This document shows, in pieces, positions 1 to 7,859 of a DNA stretch of 64,000 bases. The notes under the pieces are model-generated. The model saw only the letters and a list, made by a program, of their open reading frames with translations, was not told the origin of the DNA and did no database searches. How positions within the stretch are numbered: the stretch's first letter is position 1; each line of letters opens with the position of its first letter. The stretch lies in contig JAQZBP010000001.1 in NCBI GenBank assembly GCA_029237815.1, positions 248,001-312,000 of the forward strand, given 5' to 3'. Position numbers and translations under genes: made by a program. Origin of the DNA: Moraxellaceae bacterium. Lineage in GTDB: Bacteria > Pseudomonadota > Gammaproteobacteria > Pseudomonadales > Moraxellaceae.

Positions 1-57
1 ACACTGACGCCCGACACTTCTTCCCGACCGAACCCGACGCCGAGGCAGCCGATTGCA

Positions 58-1176
58 ATGGTGGCATTCCTGGACCTGAAGCGCATCAATGCGCAATACC
101 GTGACGAATTGCTGGCAGCCGTCGCCCGGGTCATCGATTCCGGACACTATATCGCCGGCCAGGAAGTCGGGCACTTCGAGAGGGAGTTCGCCGACTACTG
201 CGGCACCCGTCACTGCATCGGCGTTGCCAACGGGCTGGACGCACTGACATTGACGCTGCGTGCCTGGAAGGAGCTCGGCAAACTGCGCGAGGGCGACGAA
301 GTCATCGTGCCGGCGAACACCTACATCGCCAGCATCCTCGCCATTACCGAGAACCGCCTGACCCCCGTACTCGTGGAGCCCGACGAAGCCAGCTACAACC
401 TCTGCCCGCGCAAGGTCGAAGCCGCGATCACGCCGCGCACCCGCGCCCTCCTGCCCGTGCACCTGTATGGCCAGCTGGCCCCGATGCCGGCCCTGCTCGA
501 GATCGCCGAGCGCCACAGGCTGCTGGTGCTGGAGGATTCGGCCCAGGCCCACGGCGCCAGCCTGGCAGGCCGCAAGGCCGGCAACTGGGGGCACGCGTCC
601 GGTTTCAGCTTTTATCCGGGCAAGAACCTCGGTGCGCTCGGCGACGCCGGCGCCATCACGACCGGCGACGACGAGCTGGCGCAAACGCTGAGGGCGCTGC
701 GCAACTACGGCTCGCACGAGAAATACCGCAACCTCTACCAGGGTCCGAACAGTCGCCTGGACGAGATCCAGGCAGCCATGCTGCGCGTGAAGCTTGGCCG
801 TCTGGAGGCAGAGGTCGCCCGACGCCGGACAATCGCGCAGGCCTACCAGGACAACATCCGGAACCCGGCGCTACGGCTTCCGCTTGCGGGTGATGTCGAT
901 GTCATCGGGCTGGAGAGTCACGTGTGGCACCTTTTTGTCGTCCGCAGCGCAACACGCGAGGCACTGCAAGGGCATCTGGCGGCGATGGGCGTGCACACCC
1001 TGATCCACTACCCCATTCCGCCGCATGCGCAGCAGGCCTATCCGCAATTGAATCAGCTCTCGCTGCCGCTCACCGAGACGATTCACCGTCAGGTACTGAG
1101 CCTGCCCATGGACCCGTCGATGACCGATGCCGAAGTCGCCCGGGTGGTGGATGCCTGCAACCGTTTCTCGGCATAG
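58..1176 (+). CDS. DegT/DnrJ/EryC1-family sugar aminotransferase (FdtB/QdtB-like)
   Basis: PLP-dependent aminotransferase expected to convert a nucleotide-linked 3- or 4-keto-6-deoxy sugar into an amino sugar for surface polysaccharide. The 372-residue length is normal for the family. Visible features are the N-terminal [15 protein letters not shown], the cofactor-contacting Asp in [13 protein letters not shown] (about residue 160) and the Schiff-base Lys in [16 protein letters not shown] (about 189). The N-terminus resembles FdtB-type dTDP-3-amino-3,6-dideoxyhexose transaminases, but the exact sugar cannot be read from sequence. The frame is open to the window edge, so an upstream start is possible; the ATG was chosen because the conserved N-terminus follows it directly. 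The flippase gene begins 12 bp downstream, suggesting one transcript. Confidence 0.85.
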   Translation: MVAFLDLKRINAQYRDELLAAVARVIDSGHYIAGQEVGHFEREFADYCGTRHCIGVANGLDALTLTLRAWKELGKLREGDEVIVPANTYIASILAITENRLTPVLVEPDEASYNLCPRKVEAAITPRTRALLPVHLYGQLAPMPALLEIAERHRLLVLEDSAQAHGASLAGRKAGNWGHASGFSFYPGKNLGALGDAGAITTGDDELAQTLRALRNYGSHEKYRNLYQGPNSRLDEIQAAMLRVKLGRLEAEVARRRTIAQAYQDNIRNPALRLPLAGDVDVIGLESHVWHLFVVRSATREALQGHLAAMGVHTLIHYPIPPHAQQAYPQLNQLSLPLTETIHRQVLSLPMDPSMTDAEVARVVDACNRFSA

Positions 1177-1188
1177 AGCCGGGCCGGC

Positions 1189-2451
1189 ATGACCCTTCTC
1201 AAGACCAGCCTGCTGAACGGCATCGCCGTGCTCATCCGGATGCTGACGCTGCTGGGCATCAACAAGATCCTCGCCATCTACGTCGGCCCTGCCGGCTATG
1301 CCACGCTGGGCCAGTTCCAGAACGCCGTGCAGATGACCACGACGTTTGCCAGCGGCGCCATCAACACCGGGGTCACCAAGTACACCGCCGAATACTTCGA
1401 GGACGCAGCGCGACAGCAACAGTTGTGGCGCACGGCGGGCTCCATCGTGCTGGCCGGGTCGCTGCTCACCGCCGCGGTACTCGCGCTTCTCCACCAGCAA
1501 CTGGCGGGATGGTTGCTGAAGGACCCCCGCCAGGGCGATGTCTTCCTGTGGTTTGCGCTGACGCTGCCGCTGTTCACGCTCAATGCACTTCTGCTCGCCA
1601 TCCTCGCCGGCAAGAAGGAGGTTGGGCGCTACGTGTCGGCCAATATTGCCGGCAGCCTCTTTGCACTCCTGGTGACGGCCGGCATGACGGTGCGGTTCGG
1701 TTTGCACGGCGCCCTGGTGGCGCTGGCGATCTACCAGTCCATCACGGTCTTCGTGACGTTGCTGCTCTGCCGCAATGCCGACTGGTTCCGGCTCGATTAT
1801 CTCTTCGGCAGCATCGACCGACAGGTCGCCCTGAACCTCGGCAAATTCACGGCCATGGCCCTCACGTCTGCCGCCTGCGTCCCGCTGAGCCACATGCTGG
1901 TGCGAAACCACCTCGGCGCCGAGCTGGGCTGGGCGGCAGCGGGCTACTGGGAGGCCATGTGGCGATTGAGCGGCACCTATCTCATGCTGGTCACGACCAC
2001 GCTCGGCGTCTATTACCTGCCGCGGCTCTCGGAGCTGACGGATCCGGCCGCGCTGCGCCAGGAGATCCGCCAGGGCTACCGCTTCATCCTTCCCCTGGCG
2101 GCGGCAAGCAGCCTCGCCATATTCCTGCTGCGCGACCCCATCATCGGCCTGCTCTTCACCGGCGATTTCTCGCCGATGCGCGAGCTCTTCGCCTGGCAGA
2201 TGCTGGGGGACACGCTGAAGATCGGCAGCTGGATACTGGCTTTCCTGATGCTGAGCAAGGCCATGTACAGGCTCTTCATGATCCTGGAGCTGACGTTCTC
2301 GGCCAGCTTTGTGCTGCTGACCTGGCTGTTCACGGAACAGCTTGGCCTGCAGGGCGTTGCGATTGCCCATGCCGTCAACTATGCCGCCTACTGGGTGGTC
2401 GTTGCCGTACTGGTCGGGCGCAGCCTCTATCCGCGACCGCAGGAACACTAG
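1189..2451 (+). CDS. O-antigen/polysaccharide flippase (Wzx/WzxE-like)
   Basis: Polytopic inner-membrane protein of 420 residues, about the usual length for the MOP/PST-family Wzx flippases that move undecaprenyl-diphosphate-linked oligosaccharide repeats to the periplasmic face. Hydrophobic segments cover nearly the whole protein. The N-terminal region (NGIAVLIRMLTLLGINKI, then FGPAG-like YVGPAGYATLG and INTGVTKYTAEY) resembles WzxE-type enterobacterial common antigen translocases. It lies just downstream of a sugar aminotransferase and upstream of a glycosyltransferase, the normal context for an O-antigen or ECA-like locus. Substrate is unknown. Confidence 0.85.
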   Translation: MTLLKTSLLNGIAVLIRMLTLLGINKILAIYVGPAGYATLGQFQNAVQMTTTFASGAINTGVTKYTAEYFEDAARQQQLWRTAGSIVLAGSLLTAAVLALLHQQLAGWLLKDPRQGDVFLWFALTLPLFTLNALLLAILAGKKEVGRYVSANIAGSLFALLVTAGMTVRFGLHGALVALAIYQSITVFVTLLLCRNADWFRLDYLFGSIDRQVALNLGKFTAMALTSAACVPLSHMLVRNHLGAELGWAAAGYWEAMWRLSGTYLMLVTTTLGVYYLPRLSELTDPAALRQEIRQGYRFILPLAAASSLAIFLLRDPIIGLLFTGDFSPMRELFAWQMLGDTLKIGSWILAFLMLSKAMYRLFMILELTFSASFVLLTWLFTEQLGLQGVAIAHAVNYAAYWVVVAVLVGRSLYPRPQEH

Positions 2452-2499
2452 ATAAAGTCCGGCACCATCGCCGACCTGAACCCACTCGGCAGAATTTCC

Positions 2500-3417
2500 A
2501 TGAATGACATCCTGAACACACGCCCCCTCGTTTCGGTGGCACTGCCCTGCTACAACCACGAGCGCTATGTGCAGCAGTGCATCCAGAGCATCATTGACCA
2601 GGATTACCAGAACATCGAGCTGATCATCGTGGACGATGGATCACGCGATGGCTCGGTGGAAAAAATCAGGGAAATGCTGCCGGCCTGCGAGGCCCGCTTC
2701 ACGCGATTCGAGTTCCGCTCGCGCCCGAATGTCGGGCTGAGCGCCACACTCGCGGAAGTCCTGCCATGGTGCCAGGGCGAGTATTTCGCGGCCGTGGCCT
2801 CCGATGACGCCATGCTGCCGCACAAGACCCGGCTGGAGGTCGACTACCTGGACAAGCACCCGGGCTGTGCGGCCGTCTTCGGTGGCGTGCAGATTGCCGA
2901 CGACGCCGGCAACATCGTGCGCGAGGAACGTCGTGCCAGCCGGTCCTTCGACTTCGACGACATCTTCCTGCTACGGCATTTCCTCAAGGCCACCACCCAG
3001 CTCATCAGGCTCGACGATCTGAAAGCCATCGGCCCCTTTCCCGCCGGCATCATCATGGAAGACTGGTACATGTGCCTGAAGCTGGCCGCCAGCGGCAAGT
3101 CCCTGGACAACCTCCATGAGGTCGTCTCCATCTACCGGCGGCACGAAGGCAACCTGTCGAAGCAGATCGACCTGATCATCAAGGGCCGCCAGCAGATCGT
3201 CGACCTGTTCAGGGAGCATCCGCTCTACGACAAGGCCGTGGGCAAAACCTATATCGCCAATGCCGCCCACATGGAGCTGCACGACAAGGGCCGCTCGCTG
3301 CCCTGGTTCTTCCGGGGTCTCGGCAAGGACCCCGCGCTGATCCTCGAAAGAGCCTCTTTCATGTATCTCGTGAAGCTTTTCCTGCCGCAGTCCACGATCC
3401 GCAAGTACGCGGGTTGA
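2500..3417 (+). CDS. Family 2 glycosyltransferase
   Basis: GT-A fold glycosyltransferase of 305 residues, cytoplasmic, predicted to add one sugar to a lipid-linked polysaccharide intermediate. The N-terminus has the family start VSVALPCYNHERYVQQCIQS, the nucleotide-binding IIVDDGSRDGS (about residues 44-54) and the metal-binding DxD-type motif AVASDDAML (about residue 100). A C-terminal EDWYMCLKLA matches the usual acceptor-site ED motif. It follows the flippase gene by 48 bp on the same strand. Donor and acceptor are unknown. Confidence 0.85.
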   Translation: MNDILNTRPLVSVALPCYNHERYVQQCIQSIIDQDYQNIELIIVDDGSRDGSVEKIREMLPACEARFTRFEFRSRPNVGLSATLAEVLPWCQGEYFAAVASDDAMLPHKTRLEVDYLDKHPGCAAVFGGVQIADDAGNIVREERRASRSFDFDDIFLLRHFLKATTQLIRLDDLKAIGPFPAGIIMEDWYMCLKLAASGKSLDNLHEVVSIYRRHEGNLSKQIDLIIKGRQQIVDLFREHPLYDKAVGKTYIANAAHMELHDKGRSLPWFFRGLGKDPALILERASFMYLVKLFLPQSTIRKYAG

Positions 3418-3448
3418 CCACATCCGGGCGACAGATCGCCGGCCAGAT

Positions 3449-4525
3449 CTAGCCCGCCTTCTGCATCAGCAATTCGCGCAACAGACGACCCTGCTCCTCC
3501 CAGGAGGAGGGCAGCGGATAATCACGTGCAGGACGCTCAAGATAGGCGAGCACGCGCGCCGCGAAAGCCTGTGCGTCACCGACAGGCGTGAGCGCCGCGG
3601 AATCTTCACCGAGGATGAAGCGGACCGGGCCGGTAGCGGTGGCCACGACCGGAACGCCGCACGCCATGGCCTCGTAGAGCTTGGCCGGATAGCTGTAGGA
3701 GCCGAAGCGGGTTTCCGCCGTCACCACGGCAGCGACGTCGAGCGCGGAGATCAGTACCGGCAGCAACTCGTCGTCGATATAGCCCACGCTGATCACGCCG
3801 GGTTCTGACGTGACGGCCTCCGGCGGATGACCGCTGAGGACGAGGCAGGCATCAGGTCGCTGCTGCCGGATAGCGCGAAAGGCATCCAGCATCAGGTGAC
3901 TGCCGCGCGTGGTGGTCCAGCTGCCCACGTAGCCGAGAAGTGGCGCAGCCGGCGGCAGCCCGAGCCGGGCGCGAGACTCCTGTCGCGGGCGCGCGCCAAA
4001 CGCCGGGTCCGCCGCCATGGGGACGACCGCGGCGACCGCACCGGAGCGCCGGTGCGCCTGCAGCAGCGCCGCCAGCTGCGGGCCGGCCGCCGTGACCAGG
4101 TCGGCCCGGGCGCAGGCCCTGTGCCAGAGCCAGTGCAGCGGCAGGTTCCACGGCATATAGGCCTCGAAGTTGTCGTAGGCGTCCAGCCACGTGCGTGCAG
4201 CGGCTCGCGACGCGACCCGCTGCGCCAGCACGCCACACCAACTGTCCGAGAGCCCCGCCACCCAGTCGGGGGCAAAGTCCGCGGCGATCCGGTCAAGCTG
4301 GCCCAGCAGCGCCGGAAACGAGGCCGGCGTCATCCTGAGCGCCACGCGCCGGACTCCATCGATCTCATCCGTGACGGGTTCATGTTTCGGAAAGCCGAGA
4401 TACACCTGCAGAACCTGGTCGCCGGCCGCCGCCAGCGCGCGGGGCAGGTAATGGAAGCGGCCGTAGGGGCGCGTCATCATGTCCCGGCCCTGGGGATGCC
4501 GCTTGCAAATGGTGAGCACTTTCAT
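3449..4525 (-). CDS. Family 4 (GT-B) glycosyltransferase
   Basis: GT-B fold glycosyltransferase of 358 residues. The C-terminal nucleotide-sugar domain is clear: GYVGSWTTTRGSHLMLDAF begins it, and the EX7E-like stretch around residues 280-300 reads FGSYSYPAKLYEAMACGVP followed by VVATATGPV. The N-terminal acceptor domain is more divergent. It is convergent with the preceding three polysaccharide genes, separated by about 30 bp, so it is probably transcribed separately. No strong Shine-Dalgarno precedes the ATG. Specific substrate unknown. Confidence 0.8.
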   Translation of the reverse strand: MKVLTICKRHPQGRDMMTRPYGRFHYLPRALAAAGDQVLQVYLGFPKHEPVTDEIDGVRRVALRMTPASFPALLGQLDRIAADFAPDWVAGLSDSWCGVLAQRVASRAAARTWLDAYDNFEAYMPWNLPLHWLWHRACARADLVTAAGPQLAALLQAHRRSGAVAAVVPMAADPAFGARPRQESRARLGLPPAAPLLGYVGSWTTTRGSHLMLDAFRAIRQQRPDACLVLSGHPPEAVTSEPGVISVGYIDDELLPVLISALDVAAVVTAETRFGSYSYPAKLYEAMACGVPVVATATGPVRFILGEDSAALTPVGDAQAFAARVLAYLERPARDYPLPSSWEEQGRLLRELLMQKAG

Positions 4526-4886
4526 AGGGAACTGATCGTTGTCGGCCCGGAGGCTCTGGGGGCAGGCAAAACGACCCCCGAAAAAGGCCGGTCGGCCTTG
4601 CTGTCTGGCCCGAGAGGCTACAAGCGTGCCGGCAACTTCACAATCGAGACCAGCCGCCCTGCGGTCGGATCAGGCAGCAATCCGTTTGGGGTCTGCCGTC
4701 CGCAGAGGATGTATCTCGCTTCTTCGCTTGGCAAAGGCCAACACCCATCATGAAAGCGCCATGCGTCGTCATGAATGAAGAAGAACGTAAGTTGCGACGG
4801 GAGCGTTGGCTCGAAGGAGGCCACCATGATCAGGAAGCCTGGCCGATCCGGCCAAAGTGGATTCGGCGCCCGGACCGGGAAAGAGA
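4526..4886. other. Intergenic region between a GT4 gene and tRNA-Thr
   Basis: About 360 bp without a convincing gene. It contains a short hairpin followed by a T-run on the minus strand, listed separately, and a plus-strand frame of about 70 codons that runs into the antisense of the tRNA and so looks spurious. The promoter of the minus-strand GT4 gene should lie here, but no good -35/-10 pair was recognised. Confidence 0.5.
4581..4599 (-). terminator. Putative rho-independent terminator downstream of tRNA-Thr
   Basis: Read on the minus strand, a six-pair stem (AAGGCC/GGCCTT) with a four-base loop runs directly into TTTTT. It lies about 290 bp past the 3' end of the minus-strand tRNA-Thr gene and upstream of the GT4 gene. 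Either it ends a long tRNA precursor or it ends an unrecognised small transcript. Confidence 0.45.
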
Positions 4887-4962
<76 letters not shown>

Positions 4963-5170
4963 GCCTGAAGGGAGTTGCCACCCGACCGGATGGCGGCGGC
5001 GATTGTAGCCGCCACCGACAGGCTTCTCAAGCTGAGAGATGGACCGCTTTGCAGCTCTCGAAAAGACAGAAACTGACGCTTTTTGTCAGCCCTCGCGTCG
5101 ATTGAGCCTGCGCCACCAAAACCACCTGTCCCCTTGCAACGCCACTCGTCCAGCCCGCCCCGCAGAAAGA

Positions 5171-5194
5171 CTGCCTCTATCTCCGTAGAGGCAG
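5171..5194. promoter_or_regulatory. Perfect inverted repeat just upstream of the pilA promoter
   Basis: CTGCCTCTA and TAGAGGCAG form a perfect nine-pair stem around a six-base loop. It ends 15 bp before the -24 element of the pilA sigma-54 promoter. No T-run follows on the plus strand, so it is not a standard terminator. It could be a regulator-binding palindrome or a factor-independent insulating hairpin. Confidence 0.5.
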
Positions 5195-5209
5195 GGGTTT
5201 CCTTGTCTT

Positions 5210-5225
5210 TGGCACTCCTCATGCA
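5210..5225 (+). promoter_or_regulatory. Sigma-54 (RpoN) promoter of pilA
   Basis: TGGCAC-TCCTC-ATGCA matches the -24/-12 consensus TGGCACG-N4-TTGCA, with the invariant GG and GC exactly 10 bp apart. It predicts transcription start near 5236 and a leader of about 70 nt. RpoN with the PilS/PilR two-component system drives pilA in Pseudomonas and relatives; the PilSR genes are not in this window. Confidence 0.85.
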
Positions 5226-5303
5226 TTAGCCTTGCTCAGCACTTTGCTTTAGCCAAAGCATGCTCGAGCGTAATAACAAGACTGTCCTCCGAGGAGATTC
5301 AAC

Positions 5304-5738
5304 ATGAAGGCAATGCAGAAGGGTTTCACCCTCATCGAACTGATGATCGTGGTCGCGATCATCGGCATCCTGGCCGCTGTGGCCATTCCCGCTTACCAGG
5401 ACTACACGGTCCGTACCAAGGTTTCTGAAGGCCTGAGCCTGGCGTCCGGCGCCAAGACCACCGTCGCCGAAACCCGTCTGTCCGTGGGCCGCTGGCTGAG
5501 CGCCAACAACGAATCCTACGGTCTGGCTTCTGCCGCTTCCATCAAGGGCAACAACGTCGCCAGCGTGGGCGTGACCGGCACCGAAGGCCAGATCACCATC
5601 ACCTACTCCAACGACACCGCCATCCAGGGCTCCACCGTCATCCTGGCCCCGACCCTGGGCACCAACGCCTCCATCAAGTGGGCTTGCACCTCCGGCACCG
5701 TGCAGAACAAGTACAAGCCGGCCAACTGCCGCAAGTAA
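5304..5738 (+). CDS. pilA: Type IV major pilin (PilA)
   Basis: Major subunit of type IV pili, made as a prepilin with a short leader MKAMQKG. It is cut and N-methylated by PilD before [20 protein letters not shown]; Glu at mature position 5 is present. The mature part begins with the hydrophobic helix, continues [14 protein letters not shown], and ends with a Cys pair (C128 and C142) that should form the C-terminal disulfide loop. At 144 residues it is typical. A strong GAGGAG site precedes the ATG, the promoter is sigma-54 type, and a terminator follows. The C-terminal residue is Lys, so it lacks the terminal Ser used by TfpO-type pilin glycosylation. Confidence 0.95.
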   Translation: MKAMQKGFTLIELMIVVAIIGILAAVAIPAYQDYTVRTKVSEGLSLASGAKTTVAETRLSVGRWLSANNESYGLASAASIKGNNVASVGVTGTEGQITITYSNDTAIQGSTVILAPTLGTNASIKWACTSGTVQNKYKPANCRK

Positions 5739-5756
5739 TTCTTGCGCGGTTAACGG

Positions 5757-5786
5757 AACAGCCCACTTCGGTGGGCTGTTTTGTTT
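5757..5786 (+). terminator. Rho-independent terminator of pilA
   Basis: AACAGCCCAC-TTCG-GTGGGCTGTT followed by TTGTTT: a ten-pair stem with a stable UUCG loop and T-rich tail, 18 bp after the pilA stop. It should separate abundant pilA mRNA from the downstream glycosyltransferase genes. Confidence 0.9.
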
Positions 5787-5912
5787 CTGGACCCCGCTGT
5801 CAGGAAACGCCCTTTACTCCTCGCCCTACCCTGCCTTTCACAGTAACGATTTGGCCCGCCTTTTTCGCTACTATCGCCCGTTCAGGCTATTCCAATAACA
5901 ACTCCAGCGGGT

Positions 5913-7859
5913 TTGACCTTGCTCCTTTCGCGCCTCGAACAAAACCGGCCCGCCTGGGTGGCTACCGCATTCCTGCTTCTGCTGGCACTCACCTGGACTG
6001 CCTTTCGTCCCGGCCTCGGCGGCGACCTGATCTTTGACGACATCCCCAACCTGCAGCCCTGGAAGGACTTCGGCGATCTCGACACGCCAGAGAAGGTCCT
6101 GGGCTTCGCCGCCTCCGGCGCGGACACGCCGGGGCGCCCACTCAGTCTGCTCAGCTTCGTCATGGACGACCAGAGCTGGAAGCCCGACATCCATTCGCTG
6201 AAACGCACCAACCTCGCCCTGCACCTGATCAACACCAGCCTCGTGCTGTGGCTCGCGCTGCTGGTGTTCCGGCGCCTCCTCACGACGCTGGATCCTCAGG
6301 CGCAGGCTGTGCTGGCGCTCTTCGCCGCCGGCTTGTGGGCGTTGCACCCGCTGCAGGTGTCCAACGTCTCCTACGTCATACAGCGCATGAACCTGCTCAG
6401 CACCCTGCTGGAACTGGCCGGCATGGTGCTGTTCATGCACGGCCGTGCCGCGCTGGCGACCTCGACGGCACGCGGGCTCGCGCTGTGCACGGCCGCTGCC
6501 GGCCTCATGCCGATCGCCATCCTGGCCAAGGAAAACGGGCTGCTACTGTGCGCATTCCTGTTGCTGATCGAAGGCTTCTGCTTCGCGCCGGATACCCGGC
6601 GCTTCTGGCGTTACTGGAAGCTGCTCTTCCTTTGGACGCCATTGGTGCTGTTCACCGTCTACTGCCTCGTCCACTACCGCGGCTTCACCGTCGGCTTCCA
6701 GTCGCGCGACTTCACCGCATGGGAGCGCCTGCTGACCCAGGGCCCGGTACTGGCAGACTATCTCGGCAAACTGCTACTGCCGCGCCTGCAGGGCACCGGG
6801 CTTTATTTCGACAACTTTCCCGTTTCGCGCTCTTTGCTCGATCCCATAGGAACGCTACCCGCGTGGCTGCTGCTGTCCGGACTGCTGGCGCTGGCCTGGT
6901 ACCTGCGGCACCGGCAGAAGGTCGTGGCCTTCGGCATCTTCTTCTACTTCGTCGGCCACCTCATGGAGTCCACGGTGTTGCCGCTGGAGCTCTATTACGA
7001 GCATCGCAACTACCTGCCGCAAGCCGGTCTCTGGATTGCGCTGACCGGCTTGCTCGGCCAGGTGCGCTCGACATATGCGCGGCAAATGCTCGCCGGCACC
7101 GGCATCATCCTGCTGGGGATGCTGCTGTTGCTAAGCCGCAGCAATGCGGCACTGTGGAGCGACTCGCGGGCGCAATCCGCGATCTGGTACCACGAGAATC
7201 CGGGATCGCTGCGCAGCACGCTGTCCTATGCCAATCTGCTGCTGCAGGCCGGCCAGCTGGACGAGCTCGACAAACTGCTCGAGGAGGCGCGGCACAACCA
7301 TCCCGACAGCCTGGCCATCGTCGTGTCGCAACGTTTCGTGCGCTGCTACTGGCGCGACCTGCCGACCCGCTTCGATGACCTGCCGGCGCTGGCCGAGCGC
7401 GCCGACTATGAAATCGCCGGCATCATGATGCTGCAGCAGATGCGCGACATCGCAAAGGAGCAGAGCGGCACCTTGCCGACTCCGGACGGCTGCCAGCCTG
7501 CCAGCAACCGGCAGATCTCCAACGTGTTCCTCGGCCTCCTCCGCAACCCGCTCTTCGCCAGCGGACGCATTCGTGCCGGCCTCATGGAGTTCATCGCCGA
7601 CACGGCCATCGAGGAGCGTGACCTGAATACGGCCATGCGCTACTACGACGGCGCCTTTGCCGGCAACCCGCTCGCCATCTTTCCCTATCGCCAGGCCCTG
7701 CTGCTCGAGAGCGCCGGCCTGCCGGAGGAAGCCCGGACCTACCTGGACATCTCGGCGGCCGCAGTCACGACCAAACAGCGGCTGCTCTACCCGGACCTCG
7801 AGCGACGCATCGCGGAGCTGCGCACGCAGCTGGACGCAAGAAAGGCAGGAACGCAATGA
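5913..7859 (+). CDS. TMTC/GT-C-like membrane glycosyltransferase with C-terminal repeat region (first paralog)
   Basis: Predicted inner-membrane protein of 648 residues. The first two thirds contain many hydrophobic segments; the rest is soluble and TPR-like (helical pairs such as LRSTLSYANLLLQAGQLDELDKLL). Family clues: an Asp-Asp in the first extracytoplasmic loop (FDDIPNL, residues 41-47), GRPLSLLSF, a His at 104, WALHPLQVSNVSYVIQRMN (about 142-160), AKENG (205-209) and a late EHRNYLP. This order resembles the TMTC (GT105) O-mannosyltransferases, which use dolichol-phosphate mannose. No ATG precedes the conserved N-terminus; TTG 5913 is used, with TTG 5919 as an alternative. Its stop overlaps the start of the paralog. 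Glycosylation of pilin is inferred from location. Confidence 0.7.
   Translation: MTLLLSRLEQNRPAWVATAFLLLLALTWTAFRPGLGGDLIFDDIPNLQPWKDFGDLDTPEKVLGFAASGADTPGRPLSLLSFVMDDQSWKPDIHSLKRTNLALHLINTSLVLWLALLVFRRLLTTLDPQAQAVLALFAAGLWALHPLQVSNVSYVIQRMNLLSTLLELAGMVLFMHGRAALATSTARGLALCTAAAGLMPIAILAKENGLLLCAFLLLIEGFCFAPDTRRFWRYWKLLFLWTPLVLFTVYCLVHYRGFTVGFQSRDFTAWERLLTQGPVLADYLGKLLLPRLQGTGLYFDNFPVSRSLLDPIGTLPAWLLLSGLLALAWYLRHRQKVVAFGIFFYFVGHLMESTVLPLELYYEHRNYLPQAGLWIALTGLLGQVRSTYARQMLAGTGIILLGMLLLLSRSNAALWSDSRAQSAIWYHENPGSLRSTLSYANLLLQAGQLDELDKLLEEARHNHPDSLAIVVSQRFVRCYWRDLPTRFDDLPALAERADYEIAGIMMLQQMRDIAKEQSGTLPTPDGCQPASNRQISNVFLGLLRNPLFASGRIRAGLMEFIADTAIEERDLNTAMRYYDGAFAGNPLAIFPYRQALLLESAGLPEEARTYLDISAAAVTTKQRLLYPDLERRIAELRTQLDARKAGTQ

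Larger units (their letters stand above)
4963..5303. other. Intergenic region upstream of pilA
   Basis: About 340 bp with no recognised coding gene. Its last 135 bp hold a perfect nine-pair inverted repeat and a sigma-54 promoter for pilA, both listed separately. A PilR-type enhancer-binding site would be expected upstream of that promoter, but none was identified by eye. Confidence 0.6.

Noticed and set aside
871-2559. Very long minus-strand frame opposite the aminotransferase and flippase genes
   Set aside because: A shadow of GC-rich coding DNA; composition is His/Gln/Arg/Gly-rich with no domain, and the plus strand has clear families.
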